DNA of 62,663 nt. Source: Desulfofustis sp. Lineage in GTDB: Bacteria; Desulfobacterota; Desulfobulbia; Desulfobulbales; Desulfocapsaceae. The number at the start of each line of letters is the position of its first letter. Within the stretch, counting starts at the first letter, position 1. Shown here piece by piece: positions 18,202 to 27,447 of this stretch. Under the pieces are notes generated by a model. The model was given only the letters and a program-made list of their open reading frames with translations. It searched no databases and had not been told where the DNA came from. A program made the position numbers and the translations under genes. The DNA lies in NCBI GenBank assembly GCA_022340565.1, contig JAJDNR010000015.1, positions 1-62,663 on the forward strand, given 5' to 3'.

Positions 18202-18543
18202 ATGGAAAAAGAATCAGGGACCAGCTCAGACAAGATCGATTCGATCATCATAAACGAGGTACAGCTTCTCCTGGCGGAAAAGCGCACCTCCTTGTCGGTT
18301 ATGCGCACCGGCATTGCGGTATTGGCATTACCCATGTCGGTTATAAGCCTGCTTATCGCAACGTCCAAATACTATGATATCATTCATGTTCTGCACTTGT
18401 TAGTTCCCCTTGGTGTATTGAACCTTATTTTGATTTTGCTCGGCTCGTACCTAATCATTAAATCAATTATTAAGATGAAACATTCCGATAAGTATATTCA
18501 TCAGATAAAGTCAAAATACAGTGCTATTCGTGAATTTATCTAG
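18202..18543 (+). CDS. Small membrane protein resembling DUF202
   Basis: 113 residues. A charged N-terminus leads to LLLAEKRTSLSVMRTGIAVLALP, which resembles the DUF202/YidH pattern of an (E/K)RT..S..RTG motif entering the first membrane helix. A second hydrophobic segment follows at about residues 68-92 (LLVPLGVLNLILILLGSYLIIK). The C-terminus is basic. GAAGGT precedes the ATG. Function is unknown for this family. The stop codon touches the next palindromic repeat. Confidence 0.6.
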   Translation: MEKESGTSSDKIDSIIINEVQLLLAEKRTSLSVMRTGIAVLALPMSVISLLIATSKYYDIIHVLHLLVPLGVLNLILILLGSYLIIKSIIKMKHSDKYIHQIKSKYSAIREFI

Positions 18544-18683
18544 GCCATCTTGAAACATTGTCTTGTGCCCCAAACGCTGCATGACCCATGGAAATTTTTC
18601 CTCGACATAGCACCGCTCAGCCTCAGGTAAACTGTCCGTGCCGCCTTGATTTTGAACCAAAGTCCTGACGTTTCAAGGTAGCC
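18543..18683 (+). repeat. Palindromic interspersed repeat, copy 5
   Basis: 141 bp from GGCCATCTTGAAACATTG to TTTCAAGGTAGCC. Its first base is the last base of the stop codon of the DUF202-like gene, so its hairpin could lie at the 3' end of that transcript. The central stem is more diverged than in copies 1 and 2. Confidence 0.8.
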
Positions 18684-18951
18684 TTGCACCTGAACAGATA
18701 TGGTGAGCTTGATACTCGTTTTCCCTGCTGATGTCCTGCTCCAGCGGGCTTCCCAGCTCGTCCGACGTGCAGGGAAATTTCAACTTCAAAACTGCGGCAT
18801 ATAGTACCGGGCACATGACCGCGCAGGATTATGGGACAACTTTTTGCAGGATTGCTTAAGGTTGCTCGATGTTGCGTCTGATGCCGTTTGAAAAGTATTG
18901 AATAATCCTTTATACCAGTAGGAAAAAGCCTGACCTTTGAGCGCACCGATT

Positions 18952-19977
18952 ATGAAAAACATACTCGTTATAAGCGGTGATCAGCCTTGGCGTCGTGCCA
19001 TTGCCGCAATTCTGGAGAGCCAGGGGGCGTTTCTAAACGTCCATACCGCGGCAACCGCTCGACGCGCCTTTCACCTGCTCGAAACGATTCCGGTCGATCT
19101 TGCCATCACCACGCTTCGCTCCCCGCGATTCGGGCGATTGCGGCTTGTCGGGAAACTGGCAGAGAAATACCCTTCTCTCAAAATCATCGTCATGGCCAGG
19201 AACAGGGATTCACTCAAAGAGCAGGTGATCAACAGGTATCAATCGGCGATTTTTATCGACCAGGCCGGTGACCTCGGCCTTCTCGTCAGGCGGCTGTACA
19301 GTGAATTGCGCATCGATCACGGCGGACATGTGCGGGGCCTTGCCTTGGCATCACTGCTGCAGATGATGGAGGCGGAAAACCGTACCGCTACGCTGAGGGT
19401 TTCTTCGAAGAACCACAGCGGCCTGCTCTGGATTAAAAACGGGGACTTGATCGCGGCTCGGTCACCGTCCGGCGAGGGTAAGGATGCTGCGCTCGAGATC
19501 GTCTCCTGGGACAACAGCGCTGTCGATATCGACTATGCTCCGCATGATGCCGCTCCGCAGTTTTCAATGCCGCTGATGATGCTGTTCATGGAAAGCGGTC
19601 AAAAATACGATGAAATCCTGCACGATATTCCCTACGAACGTCGGCATGACCGTTTCGGCATGGATCTCGCCACCGAATACCGGGTCCGCAATAAAACCCG
19701 GCAATGCGTGCTCCATGATATCAGTTTGAGCGGGGTCTACCTGGAGACGGATCAGACGCTTGCCGTCGGCGAGAGCATCGTGCTTGCGCTCCCTTCGCCT
19801 GTCTCAGACGATACCTGCGTCATCGAGGCGGAGATTATCCACAAGGACGCAACGGGAGCCGGGGCCCGCTTTACCATTGCTGATTCCGAGCAGCAGCGGA
19901 TTTTACAGGAGATCATTGACAGCAGAATGGATTCGTCCTGGCAGGGTGAGCGGGAAAGTTCCACGCCGCCGGCTTAA
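18952..19977 (+). CDS. Pseudo-receiver / DUF4388 / PilZ signalling protein
   Basis: 341 residues with three parts. Residues 1-115 have the order of a response-regulator receiver (KNILVISGD … LETIPVDLAITTLRSP … KIIVMARNRD), but the position of the phosphorylated Asp after DLAIT is Thr, so phosphorylation is unlikely. Residues about 125-210 match DUF4388 (VRGLALASLLQMMEAENRTA … GLLWIKNGDLIAA). Residues about 230-320 are a PilZ domain with ERRHDRF and DISLSGVYLE, the Arg-box and (D/N)-x-S-x-x-G signature for cyclic di-GMP binding. I use ATG 18952; a TTG five codons earlier is possible. It precedes the MetE-like gene by 35 bp and may be co-transcribed. Confidence 0.82.
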   Translation: MKNILVISGDQPWRRAIAAILESQGAFLNVHTAATARRAFHLLETIPVDLAITTLRSPRFGRLRLVGKLAEKYPSLKIIVMARNRDSLKEQVINRYQSAIFIDQAGDLGLLVRRLYSELRIDHGGHVRGLALASLLQMMEAENRTATLRVSSKNHSGLLWIKNGDLIAARSPSGEGKDAALEIVSWDNSAVDIDYAPHDAAPQFSMPLMMLFMESGQKYDEILHDIPYERRHDRFGMDLATEYRVRNKTRQCVLHDISLSGVYLETDQTLAVGESIVLALPSPVSDDTCVIEAEIIHKDATGAGARFTIADSEQQRILQEIIDSRMDSSWQGERESSTPPA

Positions 19978-20012
19978 GAGGAGCATACGCTTTACGAGAA
20001 AGGGGAGGAAAC

Positions 20013-21047
20013 ATGAACCATACACCGCTGCAAACCACCATCGCCGGCAGTCTGCCCAAGCCAGCCTGGCTCGCCGAACCCTTGAAACTGTGGTCTCCGT
20101 GGAAGCTGGAAGGAGATGCCCTAATCGAAGGCAAACGGGATGCGGTCAGGCTGGCGGTGCGCGACCAGGAGCAGGCCGGAATCGATATTATCAGCGACGG
20201 TGAGCAGACCCGTCAGCATTTCGTGACCACCTTTATCGAGCATCTCGACGGGGTCGATTTCCAGCGCCGGGAGACGATGCGCATCCGGGACCGCTACGAC
20301 GCCAGTGTGCCGGTCGTCGCCGGACCGGTCAGCCGCACGCACCCGGTGTATGTGGAGGACGCCCGGTTTCTGCGGGCCCAGACAACCCGCAGGATCAAAT
20401 TCACCTTGCCCGGTCCGATGACGATGGTGGACACGCTCTATGACGATTACTACCGCAGCCGCGAGAAACTGGCGTGGCAGTTCGCAGAAATCCTCAACTC
20501 CGAGGCGCTTGAACTCCAGGCCGCCGGCGTCGATGTGGTTCAATTCGACGAGCCGGCCTTCAACGTCTTTTTCGATGAAGTTCGTGACTGGGGGGTAGCG
20601 GCCCTGGAGCGGGCCGCCCGGGGATTGACCTGCAAGACCGCGGTACACATCTGTTACGGCTACGGCATCAAGGCCAATACGGAGTGGAAAAAGACGCTCG
20701 GCTCGGAGTGGCGGCAATATGAAGAGACCTTCCCCCTGCTGCGGAATTCGAGCATCGACCAGGTATCTCTTGAATGCCACAATTCGCGGGTGCCGATCGA
20801 GCTGATCGGTCTGCTCGACGGTAAAGACGTGCTGGTCGGGGCCATCGACGTCACCACCGATGAGATCGAAACTACGGAGGCGGTGGCGGCGACGCTGCGC
20901 AGCGCGGCGCGCTACGTTGCTCCGGAACGCCTCTACCCCTGCACCAACTGCGGAATGGTGCCGCTGGCGCGCAGCGTCGCCCAGGGCAAACTCAAAGCCC
21001 TGGCCGCGGGTGCGGCGCTCGTGAGGGCCGAACTGAGCCGCCGCTGA
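20013..21047 (+). CDS. Core MetE-like cobalamin-independent methyltransferase
   Basis: 344 residues corresponding to the C-terminal catalytic barrel of MetE. The start (TTIAGSLPKPAWL) matches the IGS(F/L)P motif. Zinc ligands are visible as His211-x-Cys213 in VHICYG and Cys310/Cys313 in CTNCGM, with the acidic VVQFDEPAF strand. It lacks the N-terminal half of full MetE. Short core-MetE proteins are thought to take methyl groups from a corrinoid protein or another small donor rather than from folate polyglutamate. AGGGGAGGAAAC precedes the ATG. Confidence 0.85.
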   Translation: MNHTPLQTTIAGSLPKPAWLAEPLKLWSPWKLEGDALIEGKRDAVRLAVRDQEQAGIDIISDGEQTRQHFVTTFIEHLDGVDFQRRETMRIRDRYDASVPVVAGPVSRTHPVYVEDARFLRAQTTRRIKFTLPGPMTMVDTLYDDYYRSREKLAWQFAEILNSEALELQAAGVDVVQFDEPAFNVFFDEVRDWGVAALERAARGLTCKTAVHICYGYGIKANTEWKKTLGSEWRQYEETFPLLRNSSIDQVSLECHNSRVPIELIGLLDGKDVLVGAIDVTTDEIETTEAVAATLRSAARYVAPERLYPCTNCGMVPLARSVAQGKLKALAAGAALVRAELSRR

Positions 21048-21119
21048 GAGCTGCGCACAGGCAATCCTGGGCAGGCATCCCCGCTTCAAAGATCGGCAAT
21101 GCCTGCGCTTACCCTGCTG

Positions 21120-21686
21120 TTACCGTGCCGGTGCCATGAGGTGGACGTAGGGTGTGTCGGCCCACATCACATAGGGCTGCGAGGTGTCAGGATCGACGCT
21201 TTTGGGATACAGGTCGTAAAAGCTCGCATCCGCTCCGACGATCATCACATGAGGGCCGGTCTCTATCCAGTGGTTCCCGGTGGCCGGCTCGGTCGCGTAG
21301 GGATCGGTATTGCTGGCATCGGTTCCGCCGGCAAGCATATACATGAAGCCGACCCTGCCGGCAGCCGGTTCGGTTTGGGAAACCCACGCCATCGCCCAGT
21401 CGAGTCCGTTTTTATCCATGCACATCGGATCGGGACCAGGGGTCGCCGGATTGTCGGGCATGCAGGTGAAGCCGTTGGTGCCTTCGCGCAGGGTCCGCAT
21501 GGTGCCGTCCGCCCCCATGGCGACAATGGTGGCGGATTTTCCCACCGTTGGCGGGGCGGCGGACATGGCGCTGGAGATCATCTGGTCGTCGGTAGCCTCG
21601 GTTGACTGTTTGGTTGCGTGAGCTATCGAGATCAGCGCAACGAGAATGACCGCAAATGTCATAAGTGAAAGTCTGTAGGCACGCAT
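21120..21686 (-). CDS. Secreted protein of unknown function
   Basis: 188 residues with a signal peptide (LSLMTFAVILVALISIAHA). The mature protein has LREGTNGFTCMPDNPATPG, DPMCMDKNG, AGGTDASNTDPYA and PHVMIVG followed by PYVMWADTPYVHLM. These blocks are shared by a set of uncharacterised exported bacterial proteins that I recognise only as conserved hypotheticals. Two Cys could form a disulfide. AGGAGGTACC is well placed before the ATG. It is monocistronic, between the MetE-like gene and the end of the sugar-acid operon. Confidence 0.75.
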   Translation of the reverse strand: MRAYRLSLMTFAVILVALISIAHATKQSTEATDDQMISSAMSAAPPTVGKSATIVAMGADGTMRTLREGTNGFTCMPDNPATPGPDPMCMDKNGLDWAMAWVSQTEPAAGRVGFMYMLAGGTDASNTDPYATEPATGNHWIETGPHVMIVGADASFYDLYPKSVDPDTSQPYVMWADTPYVHLMAPAR

Positions 21687-21887
21687 GGCTGGTACCTCCT
21701 CTCGAGTATGGGAATAAAGAGGCGATCGTTCGGAAGATCGCCGGGAAGTGATAGGGGAATGTCCACAGCATGGTCCCCAAGCCTACATTATAGTACTACT
21801 TTGTGGTATGTCAATTGCAGGGTGCAGCGATTCATAGCCGCACATAACGGTTGACACTCTGCAGTCGATCGGCCGGACCGCTGCTGT

Positions 21888-22940
21888 TCAGCCGGATCCC
21901 GGCTGCGAGCTCCCTGCCAGGGCTATGGCCATGTCGATGGCCTCCAGCATGGACTGGGGGTTGGCCCGGTTCTCTCCGGCCCGGTCGAAGGCGGTACCGT
22001 GATCCACCGAGGTGCGGATGATCGGCAGGCCGAGGGTCACGTTGATGCCTGCCATTTGTCCCCAACTGTCGGTTTTCTCATCGTATTGAAAACCGACCAG
22101 TTTGGTGGGGATGTGGCCCTGATCGTGGTACATCACCACCACCGCATCGAACATGCCGCCTTTCATTTTTGAAAAGACGGTGTCAGCGGGCACCGGGCCT
22201 TCGGCATCGATTCCTTCCGCGGCTGCCTCCCTGATTGCCGGGATGATCTCCCGCTCTTCCTCCCATCCAAACAGCCCGTCCTCGCTGCAGTGAGGGTTCA
22301 GGCCTGCCACCGCGATGCGGGGAGCGGCGATTCCCAGCCCCTTCAAGGTTGAATCGGTCAGCCTGATCACCCTCACAATCCGGTCCTTCTTGACGCGGTC
22401 GCAGGCCTCGCGAAGCGAAACGTGGGTAGATACGTGGGTGACCCGGAAGGAACCTTCGGCAAGCATCATTGCGTAGTCGCGGGTCCCGGTCTTGTCTGCG
22501 TAGATCTCGGTGTGCCCGGCATAGTCGATACCTGCGGCGTTCAGCGCCGCCTTGCTGATCGGGCCGGTAACGGTGGCGTCGATCTCCCTGGCAAGCGCCA
22601 GTTCGATGGCTTTCGCCACATATTCGAAGGATGCCCGGCCCTGGGCGGCGGTGACGGTTTTGTATCGCAGGGTTTCGATGGGCAAATTGTCCATGTCCAA
22701 GACGTCGATCACGCCGTGGGCAAACCTCGCGTCCGTGACCGAAACGCAGGTTCTGACCCGAAGCCCCAGGCCGGTAAAGCGCAGCGCGTCGGCAATGATG
22801 GAGGCGTCGCCGATTACCAGCGGCCGGCATCGGTCGTAGACGGCCTGTTCGCTGAGGGCCTTGACGCACACCTCGGGGCCGACGCCGCCGGGGTCCCCCA
22901 TGGCTATGCCGAGAATGGGGCGGTTGTTTGGTTTTTTCAT
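21888..22940 (-). CDS. PdxA2-type 4-phospho-sugar-acid dehydrogenase
   Basis: 350 residues of the PdxA family. AMGDPGGVGPE opens the protein; metal and substrate residues appear in GPISKAALNAAG/YAGHTE, NPHCSEDGLFG (family G-x-N-P-H) and VVMYHDQGHIPTK. In vitamin B6 synthesis PdxA oxidises 4-phosphohydroxy-threonine. Members encoded beside DUF1537 kinases (PdxA2) instead oxidise and decarboxylate 4-phospho-threonate or erythronate to dihydroxyacetone phosphate. That is the likely role here, since the kinase gene lies 30 bp upstream. It is last in the eight-gene operon. Confidence 0.85.
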   Translation of the reverse strand: MKKPNNRPILGIAMGDPGGVGPEVCVKALSEQAVYDRCRPLVIGDASIIADALRFTGLGLRVRTCVSVTDARFAHGVIDVLDMDNLPIETLRYKTVTAAQGRASFEYVAKAIELALAREIDATVTGPISKAALNAAGIDYAGHTEIYADKTGTRDYAMMLAEGSFRVTHVSTHVSLREACDRVKKDRIVRVIRLTDSTLKGLGIAAPRIAVAGLNPHCSEDGLFGWEEEREIIPAIREAAAEGIDAEGPVPADTVFSKMKGGMFDAVVVMYHDQGHIPTKLVGFQYDEKTDSWGQMAGINVTLGLPIIRTSVDHGTAFDRAGENRANPQSMLEAIDMAIALAGSSQPGSG

Positions 22941-22970
22941 AGAGTGCTTCTCTGGTAAGGGTTTATGGAA

Positions 22971-24284
22971 TCAGGTTGGAGAGAACTGCCGCACCAACCG
23001 TTCCAGCGTATCCTCCCGGCCGAAGGCTCCGGCTTTTGTCACCACCGTTGCCCCTCCAAGGCTTCCGCCGCACAGGCTCCCCTGAACAAGGCCGGGCAGA
23101 ACTTCCCGATGGAGCAGGATGGCCTTGCAGCCGATGTGTTTCAGCACCGCCTCGGCGGTGTCGCCGCCGGTCAGAAAGAGCGCCTCAGGTCTGATCGCCG
23201 TGACGCAGGTTGCCGCGACGGCAGCAAACCGTTCCATCAGGCAGAGGGGATCGACGGGCGGCCGACCCTCCGCCCGGCTGATCGAGAGGAGATGGTTTCC
23301 GGCCTGCGGGGCAGTTCCGGTGGATCTCTCGAAAGGACAGCCCGGTATGCCTTTGTTCCCTGTGGCGGTCAGTTGATCAGGATCGAGCGCTGCATGTTTC
23401 CAGCCTGCGCTCTGGGCAAGCCTGGCGACCTGGCGTCCGGCTGTCTCCGAGGCGGAGCCGCATACCATCAGCCAGGATGGGGGCTGTTTGCCGGCCATCG
23501 TCTGTCTTGCGATTGCTGGTCGATATCCCTGAGTCCGGGCGGCGGCCGCAATCCGGCTCAAGCTCATCGCCAGCCCCGCCGAGCCGCAGAAGAGGATCTC
23601 CCGGTCCTGCAGAGCCATGGTTCCGAGGCCGGCGATCGCATCGAGGTGGCGCTCATCGATCGCGTCAAAGGCGATGAGCCGGCATCCTGCTGCGATCATG
23701 CCTCTGATTTCTGCGGCGGCGGATACCCCGCCTTTTTCCAGCGTCGCCAGATCGACGTGGCCGACCCCAAGCCCGCTCTGGATTTTCAGACAGGCTGACA
23801 GCCGGGACTCTCGGACGGGGCAGAGCGGGTCTCTGGAAAGCTCGGTATCAGCGACGGGAATCCCGCGCAGTTTGTGGATATCGTGCTCGGTGGTCCGACC
23901 CTGGGCCGGCAGCGCCGGCGCCACGAAACAGCAGTCGGCCCCGGTGCTCATCACCAGGGCGTCGAGTTCAGCGCCGAGGTTGCCGCGCAGGCAGGAATCG
24001 ATTTTCTTGTAGATGAGTTCGGCGGTCAGCCGGCTCCGCTGAAGCCACGCCAGAACGTGTTCAACCCTGGCTCCAGCCTCCCCGGGGGAAAGGTGCCGAC
24101 TGTTGGTGTATATGGCGATCCCTCCCGCCTGGGCCGCTTCAGGCGTCAGCTCGATTCCTCCATCCGAGAGGCCGGTGAGATACACCGGCCCGGCCGCCGG
24201 ACAGAACTGGACACCGGTGTCGGCGGCCCCGGTAAGGTCATCGGCAATCACCGCCATGCTCATGGTATCCGTTGCAGCGTTCAT
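22971..24284 (-). CDS. DUF1537 four-carbon acid sugar kinase
   Basis: 437 residues. Substrate-domain motifs ADDLTGAADTGVQF and YKKIDSCLRGN, and nucleotide-domain motifs FLTGGDTAEAVL and TKAGAFG, identify the DUF1537 family. Characterised members phosphorylate the 4-OH of threonate, erythronate and related acids. The enzyme would supply the PdxA2-like dehydrogenase encoded next. The start at ATG 24284 lies 10 bp after the larA-like stop, with only a weak ribosome-binding site, so translation may be coupled. I cannot tell which C4 acid is used. Confidence 0.88.
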   Translation of the reverse strand: MNAATDTMSMAVIADDLTGAADTGVQFCPAAGPVYLTGLSDGGIELTPEAAQAGGIAIYTNSRHLSPGEAGARVEHVLAWLQRSRLTAELIYKKIDSCLRGNLGAELDALVMSTGADCCFVAPALPAQGRTTEHDIHKLRGIPVADTELSRDPLCPVRESRLSACLKIQSGLGVGHVDLATLEKGGVSAAAEIRGMIAAGCRLIAFDAIDERHLDAIAGLGTMALQDREILFCGSAGLAMSLSRIAAAARTQGYRPAIARQTMAGKQPPSWLMVCGSASETAGRQVARLAQSAGWKHAALDPDQLTATGNKGIPGCPFERSTGTAPQAGNHLLSISRAEGRPPVDPLCLMERFAAVAATCVTAIRPEALFLTGGDTAEAVLKHIGCKAILLHREVLPGLVQGSLCGGSLGGATVVTKAGAFGREDTLERLVRQFSPT

Positions 24285-24294
24285 CGGTGCGGAC

Positions 24295-25581
24295 TCATTT
24301 CCGGCTGGAAATCCCGGCCGGGACCGGCAGCATGTCGGGAGCGTGGGTCAGCACCGAGATCCGGGCTTCCGGACCCTGACGCCGCCGGGCCTCGGCCACT
24401 GCCTCCTCGATCGACTCGGCATGGGAGAACCCCAGCCGCTTCTTGTCCGCACGGGGAATTCCCGGTGAGAACATGATCACCTCGGCCTTTTCCCGGACCA
24501 TCGCCCATGCCGCCGCAAGCGCCGCGGCAACGCCGTTTCTGATCCTGCCGTCCCGGTAACCTGCCTTGATATCTTGAGAAGGCCAGGAGGTGTATTCCAG
24601 CAGGTCGGTGTGCACCGGGCTGACGCCTTCCGGGGCCGGGGTGCAGATCACGATGACTCCGCCGTGCTTGACCATCCGCTGGGCCGGATAGAGAGACTTG
24701 TGTGACTGCCAGAAATCGAGGTCGCAGGGGCAGGAATTGGACACGACGATGTCGGGCGTTTCGCGGAAGGGAACCCCGTAGATGTCCGTCGCCAGTTTGA
24801 CGCCCTCGCGGAAGGCGGCGCGTTTCTCCCCGAAGAACACATCCATCACTGCGCCGTGACTGTCCATCACCACGTTGAAGATGATGTTCATCCCCACCAT
24901 GTCGGCCATGTCGTCCATATCCCGGCGCACCGGGTTGTCGACGATGCCCAGGAACGAATCACCCCCGCTCCGGCAGGACAGCAGATGGGTCGCCGCCGTG
25001 GTGCCGGCCCCGCATACCCCCGGCTGGATGATCTTCGAAGAGCCCGAAAATCCGGGGATGTGATGGGGGACGATGGCTCCGAGGCCGATCACCACATCAG
25101 CTTCGGCAACCAGCCGGTTGACGGACAGCGGTGTTCCCTGTTTCGATTGTCCCAGATCGACCAGCGCATCGGGATTGCGCCACTCGTGATTGACCACCCT
25201 GATGCGCTCATGCACCGCCCGCCCGACTTTCTGTATCATCTCCTCCCCGCTCATATAGCGGTGCGTGCCGAGCGCCATCAGGCAGCAGATGCTGGTGTCC
25301 GGGACGCCGGCGTCATTCAGCCGCTTCAGCAGCGGCGGCAGGATCCGGTCCGCCGGAGTCAGCCTGGTTATATCATCGCTGACGATGACGACCCGGTCCG
25401 AAGCGCGGATTCGATCTTGCAGATTTCCCATACCGATCGGCGACCCGAGCGCCTGCTCTATCGCTGCGTCCAGGTCGGCGAGCGGTTGCGAGCGCCGGGG
25501 ACTCAAAATTTCGATCAGATTGGAGTCGTCCACCTCGAAGCGGTAGGGCACGTTATCGAAGGGGATGGTGACCTGCGTCAT
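24295..25581 (-). CDS. LarA-family nickel-pincer racemase/epimerase, paralogue 1 (DUF2088)
   Basis: 428 residues. The LarA catalytic set is complete: His107 in ALGTHR, His173 and Lys183 in HHIPGFSGSSK, and His199 in AATHL, with the same spacing (66, 10 and 16 residues) as His108/His174/Lys184/His200 of lactate racemase. Lys is the site where the nickel-pincer nucleotide attaches. LarA relatives racemise or epimerise many 2-hydroxy acids. Start: ATG 25581 has GGAGG 8 nt upstream and lies 4 bp after the dctM stop; an ATG at 25596 overlaps dctM. No larB, larC or larE is in the window, so cofactor must come from elsewhere. Confidence 0.85.
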   Translation of the reverse strand: MTQVTIPFDNVPYRFEVDDSNLIEILSPRRSQPLADLDAAIEQALGSPIGMGNLQDRIRASDRVVIVSDDITRLTPADRILPPLLKRLNDAGVPDTSICCLMALGTHRYMSGEEMIQKVGRAVHERIRVVNHEWRNPDALVDLGQSKQGTPLSVNRLVAEADVVIGLGAIVPHHIPGFSGSSKIIQPGVCGAGTTAATHLLSCRSGGDSFLGIVDNPVRRDMDDMADMVGMNIIFNVVMDSHGAVMDVFFGEKRAAFREGVKLATDIYGVPFRETPDIVVSNSCPCDLDFWQSHKSLYPAQRMVKHGGVIVICTPAPEGVSPVHTDLLEYTSWPSQDIKAGYRDGRIRNGVAAALAAAWAMVREKAEVIMFSPGIPRADKKRLGFSHAESIEEAVAEARRRQGPEARISVLTHAPDMLPVPAGISSRK

Positions 25582-25585
25582 GGTC

Positions 25586-26863
25586 TCAGCCTCCAAACAT
25601 GTCCGGGATGACCATTACAATCCAGGGCACATAGGTAATGAGCAGCAGCACCCCGATCATCACCAGCAGAAACGGCAGAATGTAGCGGATGATCTCGGTG
25701 AGCTGGATGCGGGCGATGTTGCAGCTGATAAACAGGCAGATGCCGAGCGGCGGGGTCAGCATGCCGATGGCCAGGGCCGTCACCATCACTACCCCGAAAT
25801 GGACCGGATCGATGCCGAACTGCTGGATTACCGGCAGGAACACGGGGGTAAGGATGATCAACGAGGCGGAGGTTTCCATGAAGGTGCCCACCACCAGCAG
25901 GCAGGCCAGGATCAGCGAATAGAGAACAAAGGGCGAAGAGGTGAGGCTCACCAGATAGGCCGCCACCGACTGCGGCACCCGCTGGGAGGTGAGTATCCAG
26001 CCGAAGATATTGGCCGTGCCGATGAGCAGCATCACCGTCGATGTCGAGATCGCGGCCTTGGCGAGGATCTTCGGCAGCTCCCTGAGCCTGAGTTCGCGAT
26101 AGATGATAAATCCGACCACCGCACCGTACAGCACGGCGATCACCGCGGCTTCGGTCGGGGTGAAGATTCCGCCCAGGATGCCGCCCAGGATGATCAGCGG
26201 CATCAACAGTGCCCAGATGGCCCCGATAAAGGTACGGCCGATCTCTCTGATCCCCAGGAAGGTTTCCCGTTCATAGCCGGCCCGCTTGGCCAGAAAGTAG
26301 CTGACCAGCATGAGGCTGCCGCCGATCAGCGCGCCCGGGATGAAACCGCCGAGAAACATCTTGCCGATGCTGACGCCGCCGACCACCCCGAATATGATCA
26401 TCGGGATGGAAGGCGGGATGATGACCCCGATCGACCCGCCCGCGGCCTGCACCGCCGCGGCGAAGCCCTTGTCATAGCCCTTCCTGATCATGGCCGGAAT
26501 CGACACGGCGCCCACCGCCGCCGTATCGGCCGCCGCCGCGCCTGAAATACCGGCGAAAAACATCGCCGCGACCACCGCCACCATCGCCAGGCCGCCGGCC
26601 ACAAAGCCGACCAGCGCATGGGCGAAGTCGAACAGCCGCCGGGAGATGCCGCCCGATTCCATCAGTTCGCCGGCCAGCATGAAAAACGGGATCGCCATCA
26701 GCGGAAAGGAGTCGGTCCCGGTGAACAGCCGCTGCGCGGCCAGCGTCAACGGCAGGTTCGAGGCGAATTCCAGGGTTGCCACTGAGGCCACCCCGAGCGA
26801 AAAGGCGATCGGTACGCCGAGGATGAAACAGAAGATCAGCGAGGCGAAGAGCACCAGCGTCAT
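25586..26863 (-). CDS. dctM: TRAP transporter large membrane subunit (DctM)
   Basis: 425 residues with about 12 hydrophobic segments, beginning MTLVLFASLIFCFILGVPIAFSLG, typical of DctM. It contains the family blocks FFMLAGELMESGGI, GVIIPPSIPMIIFG, ILGGIFTPTEAA and TPPLGICLFI. It starts in an ATGA overlap with dctQ; the frame is open further upstream but that part is an out-of-frame reading of dctQ. With DctQ and DctP it forms a sodium-driven, binding-protein-dependent importer for organic acids. Confidence 0.93.
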   Translation of the reverse strand: MTLVLFASLIFCFILGVPIAFSLGVASVATLEFASNLPLTLAAQRLFTGTDSFPLMAIPFFMLAGELMESGGISRRLFDFAHALVGFVAGGLAMVAVVAAMFFAGISGAAAADTAAVGAVSIPAMIRKGYDKGFAAAVQAAGGSIGVIIPPSIPMIIFGVVGGVSIGKMFLGGFIPGALIGGSLMLVSYFLAKRAGYERETFLGIREIGRTFIGAIWALLMPLIILGGILGGIFTPTEAAVIAVLYGAVVGFIIYRELRLRELPKILAKAAISTSTVMLLIGTANIFGWILTSQRVPQSVAAYLVSLTSSPFVLYSLILACLLVVGTFMETSASLIILTPVFLPVIQQFGIDPVHFGVVMVTALAIGMLTPPLGICLFISCNIARIQLTEIIRYILPFLLVMIGVLLLITYVPWIVMVIPDMFGG

Positions 26864-27357
26864 ATCCGCACCTCCCGGTCCAGGGTCTTGTTGCGCAGCG
26901 CCGCCACCAGCACCCGAGCCGAGTTGATGAACATGAATATCGATCCCACCGGCACCGCCAGGTACGGATAGGCCATCGAGATGTGCATCGAGGCGGATTC
27001 CTGGAATTTGATGACCCCGAGGATCTTGAACCCCCAGTACACGATGATCACCAGAAAGACCTCGATGATCAGGTTGACGACCACCACCACCCAGCGATAC
27101 AGCCCCGGTGTCAGGATCTTGTCCATGAGGTCGATCCCCAGATGCATCTGGTAGCGCACTCCCGCCGCCGCCCCCATGAAGGAGATCCACACGAACAGGT
27201 AACGGCCCGCCTCCTCCGACCACGATAGCGGGTCGTTGAGCACGAACCGGTACCAGACCTGGGCGGCAATGATCACCACCATGGCCGCCATCAGGAGCGC
27301 CAGAAACCAGTTGACGGCGCGATCCATGATCTCAAAAGCTTTCTGTAATGCGGACAA
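26860..27357 (-). CDS. dctQ: TRAP transporter small membrane subunit (DctQ)
   Basis: 165 residues with four hydrophobic segments. The signature region WYRFVLNDPLSWSEEAGRYLFVW is the classical DctQ (x)(R)(F)…W.EE..R motif, followed by GVRYQMHLGID. It overlaps dctM by 4 nt. A 270-bp gap containing a strong hairpin separates it from dctP, which often allows the binding protein to be made in excess. Confidence 0.93.
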   Translation of the reverse strand: MSALQKAFEIMDRAVNWFLALLMAAMVVIIAAQVWYRFVLNDPLSWSEEAGRYLFVWISFMGAAAGVRYQMHLGIDLMDKILTPGLYRWVVVVVNLIIEVFLVIIVYWGFKILGVIKFQESASMHISMAYPYLAVPVGSIFMFINSARVLVAALRNKTLDREVRI

Positions 27358-27447
27358 ACCGCTCCCCTCCTGTCAGGCTGGCCGAGCCCCGCCGCCGCCG
27401 ATCTCAGACGCATCGCAGAGACAGCGGCGCCGGGGCGGGATTGGCTC

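Noticed and set aside
25565-26545. Long forward open frame opposite dctM
   Set aside because: Composition is dominated by His, Asp, Gln and Arg, typical of an antisense frame in GC-rich DNA; no family resemblance.
26864-27223. N-terminal extension of dctM
   Set aside because: Gly/Pro/His-rich out-of-frame reading of dctQ; the ATGA overlap at 26863 marks the true start.
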